This document shows positions 17,815-26,507 of a DNA stretch of 64,000 bases, piece after piece. The stretch lies in contig CAVQAW010000007.1 of the NCBI GenBank assembly GCA_963710535.1, forward strand, positions 310,001 through 374,000. Reading direction: 5' to 3'. The first letter of the stretch is position 1; the number at the start of each line of letters is the position of its first letter. This DNA comes from Pelagihabitans sp963710535 (GTDB lineage: Bacteria > Bacteroidota > Bacteroidia > Flavobacteriales > Flavobacteriaceae). The notes under the pieces are model-generated. The model worked only from the letters and a program-made list of their open reading frames with translations, had not been told where the DNA came from and did not search any database. Position numbers and translations under genes: made by a program.

Positions 17815-18759
17815 CTATGTCATATTTCCTTCACGGTAGGGCCGTACCCCGTCCAAGTTCACTTTTGATAGGTGCACGTCATATTCGATGCCAATTTTCC
17901 CATATACCTTTTTCATGGCCTGCGCTACCTTTGCTGCGGTTTCTTGCCCTTTGCTAAAGGCAAATATGGAAGGGCCGGAACCGGAAATGCCACAACCTAG
18001 GGCACCTGCTTTCAGTGCTTCCGATTTTACGCTGTCGAAACCGGGAATCAACATCGACCGTATGGGTTCTACAATATGGTCTTCCAAACATCGTCCGATC
18101 AGCGGGTAATCCTCGAGGAATAGACCGGCGATCAAGCCCCCCACATTGCCCCATTGTTTGATGCCCACCTTTAAGGTTATGTTCGTCTTCAATATTTTTC
18201 TGGAATCGGACGTCTTCACTTCGATCTGGGGATGGATTACTGTTGCGTACAATTCCGGGGGACAGTGTATTTCAACAATGTCCAAGGGCTCATAGCTCCG
18301 AACCAAAGTAAAGCCACCATAGAGGGCAGGGGCCACGTTATCGGCGTGTGCCACCCCGCTTGCGAGGCGCTCGCCCTCCATCGCAAAAGTAACCAATTGT
18401 AATTTTGAAAAAGGCCTTCCCAAAAGTTCGTTCATGGCCCATACCGCGCCTGCCGAACTGGCGGCACTGCTTCCAATGCCACTACCTGCCTTGATTTTCT
18501 TATATATTTCTATCTCAAAACCTCCATCATAAGCACTTTTCTCCAAAAGTGCCAAGCCTGCTACCCCTGCGACGTTCAATCGGGTTTCCATAGGCAGGTC
18601 TTGACCCTCGATTTTAGTAATGATGATGCCCCGCTCTTTGGTTTTACGGACCACCATTTTATCGCCTATGGTATCCAGGGCTACTCCCAGAACATCGAAT
18701 CCACAGGAGATGTTGGCAATGGTCGCCGGGCAAAAAACACTTATTTCTGAATGGTCCAT
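17815..18759 (-). CDS. thrB: Homoserine kinase
   Basis: A 314-residue GHMP kinase that phosphorylates homoserine with ATP. The ATP-binding glycine/serine motif is KAGSGIGSSAASSAGAVWA. The C-terminal GHMP motif is GALGCGISGSGPSIFAF. The N-terminus SVFCPATIANISCGFDVLG is typical. It sits between thrA (55 bases upstream) and thrC, in the order of the pathway. Confidence 0.97.
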   Translation of the reverse strand: MDHSEISVFCPATIANISCGFDVLGVALDTIGDKMVVRKTKERGIIITKIEGQDLPMETRLNVAGVAGLALLEKSAYDGGFEIEIYKKIKAGSGIGSSAASSAGAVWAMNELLGRPFSKLQLVTFAMEGERLASGVAHADNVAPALYGGFTLVRSYEPLDIVEIHCPPELYATVIHPQIEVKTSDSRKILKTNITLKVGIKQWGNVGGLIAGLFLEDYPLIGRCLEDHIVEPIRSMLIPGFDSVKSEALKAGALGCGISGSGPSIFAFSKGQETAAKVAQAMKKVYGKIGIEYDVHLSKVNLDGVRPYREGNMT

Positions 18760-18814
18760 GTTCCGTAACGTATTTTTCAGGTCAGGTGTTTTGTTCCCTG
18801 GCCATTTAGGAAAA

Positions 18815-21259
18815 TTAAAAATTACCGACCCTTATGATATCGGCAAAAATTCCGGATGCGGTAACTTCGGCTCCAGCACCCGCTCCCTTGATGATCAAAG
18901 GTTGGTTCGGATAACGTTCGGTATAGAACAACACTATATTGTCACTGCCCTCCAAATTATGGAAATCGTGACCTTCCGGAATTTCCTGCAACCCCACACT
19001 GGCCTTGCCCTTTTCAAATTGCGCCACATACCTAAGTTTGCACTTCTTGTTTTTTGCCGCTTCGTAGCGTTGTTGAAAACCGGTTTCGTTTTCTTTTAAG
19101 GATTTGAAGAAGGCTTCATTGTTTTTGGCTTCAAGGCTGGCCTTTGGTAAAAACGGTTCATTTTCTATATCTGCCATCTCCAATCGGTTTCCGCTCTCAC
19201 GGGCCAAAATAAGGATCTTGCGCATGACGTCGACACCACTGAGATCAATTTTGGGGTCGGGCTCGGTGTAGCCCTGTTGCTGCGCTTGTTTTACAACCTC
19301 GTGGAAGGTTGTTTTTTCATTGAAATGGTTGAACACAAAATTAAGGCTCCCTGATAAAACGGCTTGGATTTTCAAAACTTTGTCGCCAGATACGATCAAA
19401 TGCTTTAAGGTATCGATAATGGGAAGTCCGGCACCTACATTGGTCTCGAACAGGAAGGGTGCATTGTACTGTCTTGCCAGCATTTTCAGCTCGTCGTAAT
19501 AGTCATAGGATGAGGAGCAGGCTATTTTGTTGCAAGTGACCACAGAGATACTACTGCTCAAGAAAGTGCCGTAAGTGGCAGCTATTTCCTCGCTGGCCGT
19601 ATTGTCTACGAAAATGCTGTTGCGCAGGTTCAGCTTTTTGATCCCGGAAATAAATGCAGATGGGTCTGCCTTTTCGCCGTTGGCCAATTGATCTTCCCAA
19701 TGCTTCAGGCCTATTCCATTATCATCGAAATGCATTTTTCGGGAATTCGAAATGCCAACTACCCTTACATTCAATTTTAGGTTGTCTTTCAGGTATTTTT
19801 TTTGTTGTTGCAGCTGGGTCAGCAGCTTCGACCCCACATTGCCCACCCCCATGATAAACAGGTTCAGCTGTTTGATGTTTTCTTCGAAGAATTCCTCATG
19901 GAGGGCGTTCAAAGCTTTTTTAACATCCTCCCTGTCGATGACTGCCGATATGTTTCGTTCCGAGGCGCCTTGGGCGATGACCCTTATGTTTACATTGTTA
20001 CGGCCAAGGGTACTGAACATTTTACCGCTCAGGCCTTGATGGCTTTTCATATTGTCACCGACCAGGGCAATGATGGCCAAGTCTTTTTCGGCAAACACCG
20101 GTTTTATTTTTCCGAGGGCAATTTCATATTCAAAAGCCTGGTTGACCATAGTAACGGCCTTATCGATGTCGTTTGCCGAAATCCCAATGCAAATGGAGTG
20201 TTCCGATGAAGCCTGGGTAATGAGCACCACACTGATATCGGCTTGGGAAAGCACCTCGAAAAATCGTTTTGAGATGCCGGGAATGCCCACCATTCCTGGT
20301 CCCTCCAACGACAATAGGGCAATGTTTTCGATATGGCTGATACCTCTGACCGTTTTTCCCTTTTCGTTCCTGTTTTGGGTGATCAAGGTCCCCGGTGCGG
20401 CGGGTTCAAAGGTATTTTTGATCACAATTGAAATGCCTTTGGCCAGTACAGGTTGAATGGTAGGGGAGTAGAGCACCTTGGCACCAAAATGGGAAAGCTC
20501 CATAGCTTCTTCATAGGAAATATGGGGAATCGCTTTGGCCTGTTTTACTATTTTGGGATTGGCCGTATACATCCCGCTCACATCGGTCCATATTTGAAGG
20601 ATTTCGGCGTCTACCGCCGCCGCTACGATCGCGGCTGTATAATCGGAACCTCCCCGGCCCAGCGTAGTGAGGTTGCCCTTCTCCGAAGACGCTATAAAGC
20701 CCGCCATCACGGTGATTTTGTTGGGTACCTTTTTAAAGTAAGTCGAACAGAGACCGTTGGTATGCCCAAAATTCACAGCAGCCTTGCCATAGACATCATT
20801 GGTCTTTATCAGTTCCCGGCTATCCTTATAGCTCGCATCCAAACCTTCCGACTTAAAATATTCGGCAATGATGTAGGACGAAAGCAGTTCACCATAACTT
20901 ACGATTTTATCTGAAAGTTTGGGGGTGATTTCCCCGATCAGGAATGCCCCTTCCAGCAGCGTTTCCAAATTGTTCAGCTCACTTTTCACTTTGCTAAGCA
21001 CCTTGCTCTGCTCTTTGATGGGAATGATTTTCTTGATCGTTTCGATATGACGGGCCTCTATTTCCTTTGCTTTTTCAAGATAACCGGCATTTTGTTCGGC
21101 AGCCAGGGCAGCGGTATGGAGCAGCAGATCGGTGATGCCTCCCAGGGCAGATACCACCACGATGCAATTCCCGTTGTTGTAACCGGATACGATATTTTTA
21201 ACCAAGCCGATGTTTTGTGCATTGGCCACGGAGGTACCACCGAATTTTAAAACCTGCAT
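18815..21259 (-). CDS. thrA: Bifunctional aspartate kinase / homoserine dehydrogenase
   Basis: An 814-residue fusion that catalyses the first and third steps of the aspartate pathway. The kinase part starts MQVLKFGGTSVANAQNI and contains TTLGRGGSDYTAA. Two ACT-type regulatory segments follow (about residues 315-460), where threonine feedback is expected. The homoserine dehydrogenase part starts around residue 470 with LFIMGVGNVGSKLL and includes FETNVGAGLPII and GSLNFVF. The length matches E. coli ThrA. A full promoter at 21438-21468 implies a leader of about 170 nt holding a 29-codon open frame. First gene of thrABC. Confidence 0.97.
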   Translation of the reverse strand: MQVLKFGGTSVANAQNIGLVKNIVSGYNNGNCIVVVSALGGITDLLLHTAALAAEQNAGYLEKAKEIEARHIETIKKIIPIKEQSKVLSKVKSELNNLETLLEGAFLIGEITPKLSDKIVSYGELLSSYIIAEYFKSEGLDASYKDSRELIKTNDVYGKAAVNFGHTNGLCSTYFKKVPNKITVMAGFIASSEKGNLTTLGRGGSDYTAAIVAAAVDAEILQIWTDVSGMYTANPKIVKQAKAIPHISYEEAMELSHFGAKVLYSPTIQPVLAKGISIVIKNTFEPAAPGTLITQNRNEKGKTVRGISHIENIALLSLEGPGMVGIPGISKRFFEVLSQADISVVLITQASSEHSICIGISANDIDKAVTMVNQAFEYEIALGKIKPVFAEKDLAIIALVGDNMKSHQGLSGKMFSTLGRNNVNIRVIAQGASERNISAVIDREDVKKALNALHEEFFEENIKQLNLFIMGVGNVGSKLLTQLQQQKKYLKDNLKLNVRVVGISNSRKMHFDDNGIGLKHWEDQLANGEKADPSAFISGIKKLNLRNSIFVDNTASEEIAATYGTFLSSSISVVTCNKIACSSSYDYYDELKMLARQYNAPFLFETNVGAGLPIIDTLKHLIVSGDKVLKIQAVLSGSLNFVFNHFNEKTTFHEVVKQAQQQGYTEPDPKIDLSGVDVMRKILILARESGNRLEMADIENEPFLPKASLEAKNNEAFFKSLKENETGFQQRYEAAKNKKCKLRYVAQFEKGKASVGLQEIPEGHDFHNLEGSDNIVLFYTERYPNQPLIIKGAGAGAEVTASGIFADIIRVGNF

Positions 21260-21330
21260 GATGTAATTATATTAGGGTATACTCTTTTTGAAGGGCGAAA
21301 GATCGCAAAAATGGGTGAATATGCAATTGA

Positions 21331-21420
21331 TTACCCCAAAGGGGTGATAAAACCGGTATTCAAAAGACCAAAGCGTCGGTATGGAGAATTCGTTGTGAGG
21401 GCCAATAGAAATTTCAACAT
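21331..21420 (-). promoter_or_regulatory. Short open frame in the thrA leader (possible leader peptide)
   Basis: A 29-codon ATG frame starts about 12 bases after the predicted transcription start and ends 71 bases before thrA. It encodes four Thr and one Ile, with a Thr-Thr pair (ALTTNS). A small hairpin (ACCCC/GGGGT with a 3-nt loop) lies at its stop codon. A translation-sensing leader is possible, but Thr content is modest and no clear terminator hairpin with a T-run follows. Confidence 0.3.
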
Positions 21421-21437
21421 GACTATTTTCTAAAAAC

Positions 21438-21468
21438 CAAAAGTAGTACTTTTAATGCCCTGGGCAAA
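21438..21468 (-). promoter_or_regulatory. Promoter of thrABC
   Basis: On the minus strand: TTTG (21468-21465), exactly 19 bases, then TACTTTTG (21445-21438). A full match to the Bacteroidota consensus, with the same -7 box as miaE. Confidence 0.7.
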
Positions 21469-21524
21469 CGTTTCTGGGCATAATTATATTTAGCCGTCCC
21501 ATGTGCCTCAAATTAAATTAAAGA

Positions 21525-23069
21525 ATGAAAATATTTTCTTCGGAACAGATTTATCAGGCCGATAAGATGACGGTTGAAAGGCAGGGCATTACCAGTGAGG
21601 CGCTCATGGAACGGGCCGCTGGCCAGATTTTTAATTGGATGGATTCGCGTTTGCAGGGCGCACCGGTCAAAATCCATTTGTTCTGTGGGATAGGCAATAA
21701 TGGTGGTGACGGCATCGCGTTGGCCAGGATGCTGAAAGACCACGGTTATCATATCGAGGTGTACGTGGTCAATTATAGCAAAACCAGATCGACCGATTTT
21801 CTGGTGAATTTAGAGCGCCTCAAAGAACGCAAGATTTGGCCGACCTATTTGGATACAGTTTTCGAATACCCCTCGATTCATCGGGATGATATTATTGTGG
21901 ATGCCATTTTTGGAATCGGATTGAACAGACCTCCGGCAGCATGGGTAACGAAACTGATGCGCCACCTGAATGCTTCCGGTGCCTTTATTTTGTCTGTTGA
22001 TGTCCCTTCCGGACTCTATATGGATCGAGGGTTGGATAGTCCCGATGCGGTGATCAGGGCGAACCATGTGCTGAGCTTCCAGGCCCCTAAATTGGTTTTT
22101 TTCTTACCGGAAACCGGGCCTTATGCCGAACAATGGGAGATATTGGATATCGGACTGGACGCCGATTATCTCAAGGCCACCGAAACCGATTTTACGCTTG
22201 TTGGAAAAAATGAGGTACTGGCTTTTTATAAATCCAGGGAGAAGTTCTCCCATAAAGGCACCTATGGCCATTCGCTGATCATCGGGGGCAGTTATGGGAA
22301 AATGGGGGCCGTACACCTGGCAGGCAAAGCCTGTTTGCGGGTGGGAAGCGGCTTGGTAAGCTTGTTTGTGCCTGCCTGTGGGTTGCTGCCCCTGCAGACC
22401 AATCTGCCGGAGGCGATGGTTCTTACCGATGTCAATGAAAATCATATTTCGGACATTAAAACGGATTTTGAAAAAATGACCTTGGCCGTCGGCATTGGAA
22501 TGGGCACCGAAAACGAAAGCGTTCTTGCCTTGTCGGCTTTATTGGAGGCTGCCAATGATCCGATGGTCCTCGACGCAGATGCCCTGAATATGATTTCGGT
22601 GAACAAAGAACTCCTCAAGAAATTGCCGGAAGCCTCCATTCTGACACCCCATCCCAAAGAATTGGCGCGTTTGTTGGGCAAATGGGACGATGATTTTGAT
22701 AAATTGAAGAAAGCCAAGGCATTTTCGAAGCGGTATGGCTGCGTCTTGGTCATCAAAGGGGCACATACGCTAACGGTTTTCGAAGGAAAGGGATATTTCA
22801 ACACCACAGGAAACCCCGGAATGGCCACGGGCGGCAGCGGGGATGTGCTCACTGGAATGGTGGTGGGCCTGTTGGCCCAAGGGTACAGCCCTTTGCAAGC
22901 GGCTATTTTTGCGGTATACCTTCATGGAAGGGCTGGCGACATTGCCATAACGGAACGGGGCTATCAGGGATTGATCGCCTCTGATATCATCGAGGCCATT
23001 GGCAAAGCATTTATCGATCTGTTCCAGATGCCCGAGGTGCCAGAAAGTACCGAAGAACCGCAATCATAA
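21525..23069 (+). CDS. nnr: Bifunctional NAD(P)HX epimerase / ADP-dependent NAD(P)HX dehydratase
   Basis: A 514-residue fusion that repairs hydrated NADH and NADPH. The N-terminal half (to about residue 215) is the YjeF_N epimerase: LMERAAGQIFNWM, GIGNNGGDGIALARML and VDVPSGLY. The C-terminal half is the ribokinase-like dehydratase: TPHPKELARLLG, VIKGAHTLT and GNPGMATGGSGDVLTGM, which hold the ADP/NADHX site. The length is normal for the bacterial fusion. It is divergent from thrA. A partial -7 box (TATATTTA, 21485-21492) lies about 32 bases before the ATG. Confidence 0.95.
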   Translation: MKIFSSEQIYQADKMTVERQGITSEALMERAAGQIFNWMDSRLQGAPVKIHLFCGIGNNGGDGIALARMLKDHGYHIEVYVVNYSKTRSTDFLVNLERLKERKIWPTYLDTVFEYPSIHRDDIIVDAIFGIGLNRPPAAWVTKLMRHLNASGAFILSVDVPSGLYMDRGLDSPDAVIRANHVLSFQAPKLVFFLPETGPYAEQWEILDIGLDADYLKATETDFTLVGKNEVLAFYKSREKFSHKGTYGHSLIIGGSYGKMGAVHLAGKACLRVGSGLVSLFVPACGLLPLQTNLPEAMVLTDVNENHISDIKTDFEKMTLAVGIGMGTENESVLALSALLEAANDPMVLDADALNMISVNKELLKKLPEASILTPHPKELARLLGKWDDDFDKLKKAKAFSKRYGCVLVIKGAHTLTVFEGKGYFNTTGNPGMATGGSGDVLTGMVVGLLAQGYSPLQAAIFAVYLHGRAGDIAITERGYQGLIASDIIEAIGKAFIDLFQMPEVPESTEEPQS

Positions 23070-23088
23070 ATCACGGCTCGGGCGGCTA

Positions 23089-23496
23089 CTATTTCTTTGC
23101 GTCCTTGACCCTGCGTTTAACCCAAGTCAAGGCATTGTTGTATTCAATAAAAAACTTCATCGGTTTTTTATAAAAAAGTTTTTCGATCTTAAAATTGTGC
23201 ATGTCCATTTCCTTCATCGAAACGATGGCGAAGGCTTTTAGGTTTTCCATTTCCCGCACATAGGTATAAACTGTTGGGTCTATTGCATAGGAGTTTTTGC
23301 GCAAACTGATGTAGCCAAAGTCTCTGTCCCTAAAATGTATTTCGGAAATTCCGATGATTTGATAGGCGCGCTCCATGGTCAATGTGGCCCCTTCATTGAA
23401 AGTGGCTACCATATAGTCATCAAATACCTGCACTTTGCCTATTTCCAATTGATACTCCCTAACAATTATTGTTTTTTTGGATTGTCCCACTTTCAT
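23089..23496 (-). CDS. Conserved flavobacterial protein, possibly STAS/SpoIIAA-like
   Basis: About 135 residues from the preferred ATG at 23496 (starting MKVGQSKKTIIVREYQLEIG). An in-frame ATG at 23544 would add 16 residues but looks like upstream sequence. The protein is soluble, with alternating strands and helices, and a segment DRDFGYISLRKNSYAIDPT. Proteins with this pattern occur widely in Flavobacteriaceae and have been likened to STAS/SpoIIAA folds. I cannot confirm that by eye. Function unknown. It lies between the NAD(P)HX gene (convergent) and clpC (same strand, 150 bases upstream, with a terminator between). Confidence 0.65.
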   Translation of the reverse strand: MKVGQSKKTIIVREYQLEIGKVQVFDDYMVATFNEGATLTMERAYQIIGISEIHFRDRDFGYISLRKNSYAIDPTVYTYVREMENLKAFAIVSMKEMDMHNFKIEKLFYKKPMKFFIEYNNALTWVKRRVKDAKK

Positions 23497-23642
23497 TCTG
23501 GTGTGTAGTTTAGTGTCTCGAAACGAAAGTAATCGTAAACCCAATAAATAGCATAAATATTAGATTAAAGGCTCAAATATCGTTTATACTACGCCTGATG
23601 GATTGCGCTTTATTTTTGTTCCTACCCATATAAAATAAAGAC

Positions 23643-23676
23643 AAAAAAAAAGGAGTCCTTTTTCCGGACCCCTTTT
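23643..23676 (-). terminator. Terminator of clpC
   Basis: On the minus strand, AAAAGGGGTCC pairs with GGACTCCTTTT across a 7-nt loop, with one G-T pair, and is followed by a T-run. It starts about 22 bases after the clpC stop. Confidence 0.75.
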
Positions 23677-23697
23677 AGGTGTTTTTCTTACTTTTTA

Positions 23698-26247
23698 TCA
23701 AGCCTTGGATGACTTCTCCGCTTTCTTGATTTTAATGGTCAATTCTTCTTTTTTGTCATCGAGGTCCATATAAATATGGTCCCCCTCTTCAATTTTGGAA
23801 TTTACGATTTCTTCCGCCAAGGCATCTTCGATATACTTCTGGATGGCCCTTTTCAATGGACGTGCACCATATTGTTTATCAAATCCTTTTTCCGCGATAT
23901 AGTCTTTGGCCTTGTCTGTCAAATGCAGGTCATATCCTATGTCCTTAATTCTGGCGAAAAGTTTGGCAAGTTCGATATCGATGATTTTATGGATATCTTC
24001 CCGCTCCAAGGGGTTAAAGACCACCACATCATCGATCCTGTTCAAGAATTCCGGTGCAAAAGCCTTTTTCAAGGCATTTTCGATCACTGTTTTCTGATGG
24101 GTATCGGCTTGTGACAATTTGGCCGAAGTTCCAAAACCGACCCCTTGGCCAAAATCTTTGATCTGGCGCGCTCCTATATTCGAGGTCATTATGATAATGC
24201 TATTTCTGAAGTCGATCCTTCGTCCTAGACTGTCGGTCAGGAAACCATCATCCAATACTTGCAACAACATGTTGAAAACATCCGGATGTGCTTTTTCCAT
24301 CTCATCCAAAAGAATTACGGAATAAGGTTTGCGGCGCACTTTCTCGGTCAATTGACCGCCTTCCTCATATCCGACATATCCCGGAGGAGCGCCTACCAGT
24401 CTTGAGATGGCGAACTTTTCCATGTACTCGCTCATGTCTATCCTGATAAGGGCATCTTCCGAATCGAAAAGCTCCTTGGCCAATATTTTGGCCAACTGGG
24501 TCTTCCCGACCCCTGTCTGTCCAAGAAATATAAATGAACCTATCGGTTTATTGGGGTCTTTCAGGCCGGCCCTGTTTCGCTGTATGGCCTTGGCCACCTT
24601 GGCTACGGCTTCGTCTTGTCCGATAACATTGCCCTTGATCAATTCGGGCAATTTGGCCAATTTATTGCTTTCGGTCTGGGCAATCCTGTTCACGGGAATG
24701 CCGCTCATCATCGACACCACATCGGCCACATTGTCTTCGGTCACGGTTTCTTTGTGCTGTTTGCTGTCTTCCTCCCATTTCTCCTGGGCGATGGCAAGAT
24801 CTTTTTCCAATCTCTTTTCATCGTCCCGCAATTTGGCGGCTTCCTCGTATTTCTGTTTTTTAACGACGCTGTTTTTCAGTTCACGTACGTCTTCCAACTG
24901 CTTTTCAAGTTCCAATATCTGTTTGGGGACGTCCATGTTCACGATGTGCACCCGGGAACCGGATTCATCGAGGGCATCGATTGCCTTGTCAGGAAGAAAT
25001 CGATCGGTCATGTACCTGTTGGTCAGTTTTACACAGGCAAGGATGGCCTCATCGGTGTAGATGACATTATGATGGTCTTCGTATTTGCCCTTGATGTTCT
25101 TAAGGATTTCGATGGTTTCGTCAACGGTGGTCGGTTCTACGATTACTTTTTGAAATCGTCGCTCCAAGGCGCCATCCTTTTCGATGTATTGTCGATACTC
25201 ATCCAAGGTGGTCGCACCGATGCATTGTATTTCCCCTCGTGCCAAAGCTGGCTTGAACATGTTGGAAGCATCGAGACTGCCGGTGGCGCCTCCTGCGCCA
25301 ACAATAGTATGTATTTCATCGATAAAAAGGATCACATCGTCGTTCTTCTCCAATTCGTTCATCACGGCTTTCATCCGTTCTTCGAACTGCCCGCGGTATT
25401 TGGTACCTGCTACCAATGATGCCAAATCAAGGGTCACCACGCGTTTGTTATAAAGAATCCTGGACACTTTTTTGTTGATGATACGCAGTGCGAGTCCTTC
25501 TGCAATGGCACTTTTACCAACACCGGGTTCCCCGATGAGCAAGGGATTGTTCTTTTTTCTTCTGCTCAGTATTTGGGAAACCCTTTCGATTTCCTTTTCC
25601 CTGCCCACTACGGGATCCAACCTGTTTTCTTCGGCCATTCGGGTAAGGTCCCTTCCAAAATTATCCAAAACAGGAGTTTTCGACTTTTTATTGCCTTTTT
25701 GGCTGCTGGTCGTGCCAAAATTGCCTTCTTTTTCGTCACCGGTATCATCAGGCTCGTTTGGAAATGATTCCGAAGTAGGGGAGTCTACGATTTCATCGTC
25801 GCTGGTGATCATGAATTTGAATTGTTCCTTGACCCCGTCATAGTCTACTTTCAGTTTGTGGAGCAGTTTGGTGGTGGGATCGTTTTCGTTCCGCAAGATG
25901 CACAATAACAGGTGTGCGGTATTGATGGAGGAACTTTGGAATAACTTGGCTTCCAAAAATGTGGTCTTCAAAGCTCTTTCCGCTTGGCGGGTCAGGTGAA
26001 GGTTCTTTTTGTCTTTTTGGACGTTGCTGGGATTTGGGTTGGAAGGGCTCAAGATTTCGACCTTTCTCCGTAGGTGGTCCAAATCAACGTCCATCGCATC
26101 CAAGATGCTGATAGCCTTTCCATTACCATCGCGCAAAAGCCCCAACATCAAATGCTCGGTCCCAATAAAGTCGTGGCCCAATCTTAGGGCCTCTTCCTTA
26201 CTGTAAGCAATTACGTCTTTTACCCGTGGTGAAAAATTATCGTCCAT
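23698..26247 (-). CDS. clpC: ATP-dependent Clp protease ATP-binding subunit ClpC
   Basis: An 849-residue Hsp100 unfoldase. The N-terminal Clp_N repeat domain starts at residue 1 (FSPRVKDVIAYSKEEALRLGHDF). The first AAA domain has Walker A GEPGVGKSA and Walker B VILFIDEIHT. A UVR-type middle segment is visible in KKQKYEEAAKLRDDEKRLEKDL, which separates ClpC from ClpB. The second AAA domain has Walker A GQTGVGKTQ and Walker B VILLDEMEKAHPD. ClpC feeds proteins to ClpP and often works with McsB-type adaptors. clpP is not in the window. Divergent from gyrA. Confidence 0.96.
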   Translation of the reverse strand: MDDNFSPRVKDVIAYSKEEALRLGHDFIGTEHLMLGLLRDGNGKAISILDAMDVDLDHLRRKVEILSPSNPNPSNVQKDKKNLHLTRQAERALKTTFLEAKLFQSSSINTAHLLLCILRNENDPTTKLLHKLKVDYDGVKEQFKFMITSDDEIVDSPTSESFPNEPDDTGDEKEGNFGTTSSQKGNKKSKTPVLDNFGRDLTRMAEENRLDPVVGREKEIERVSQILSRRKKNNPLLIGEPGVGKSAIAEGLALRIINKKVSRILYNKRVVTLDLASLVAGTKYRGQFEERMKAVMNELEKNDDVILFIDEIHTIVGAGGATGSLDASNMFKPALARGEIQCIGATTLDEYRQYIEKDGALERRFQKVIVEPTTVDETIEILKNIKGKYEDHHNVIYTDEAILACVKLTNRYMTDRFLPDKAIDALDESGSRVHIVNMDVPKQILELEKQLEDVRELKNSVVKKQKYEEAAKLRDDEKRLEKDLAIAQEKWEEDSKQHKETVTEDNVADVVSMMSGIPVNRIAQTESNKLAKLPELIKGNVIGQDEAVAKVAKAIQRNRAGLKDPNKPIGSFIFLGQTGVGKTQLAKILAKELFDSEDALIRIDMSEYMEKFAISRLVGAPPGYVGYEEGGQLTEKVRRKPYSVILLDEMEKAHPDVFNMLLQVLDDGFLTDSLGRRIDFRNSIIIMTSNIGARQIKDFGQGVGFGTSAKLSQADTHQKTVIENALKKAFAPEFLNRIDDVVVFNPLEREDIHKIIDIELAKLFARIKDIGYDLHLTDKAKDYIAEKGFDKQYGARPLKRAIQKYIEDALAEEIVNSKIEEGDHIYMDLDDKKEELTIKIKKAEKSSKA

Positions 26248-26507
26248 ATATTATCCTTAACATGCATAAAATTAGTAAAACTCTATCAATCTCTTGCAAA
26301 GACTATACCTATTATTCGATAAACTTGGACTAAATGACGAAAAAACACCTGATTTACAAAATAATTAACAACTTAATTGTCAACCAAACCGGCCATGGGC
26401 TATGTTGATAAATTGTTTAATAAAACGGCCGTTCCGTGCTTCGAAAGGTATCATTTTCCTTATATTGGCATGCTTTTTTTAACGATACTAAATCTTGAGA
26501 TTTTAAA

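Noticed and set aside
21331..21350. Hairpin ACCCC/GGGGT in the thrA leader as a terminator
   Set aside because: The stem is only five base pairs and no T-run follows it.
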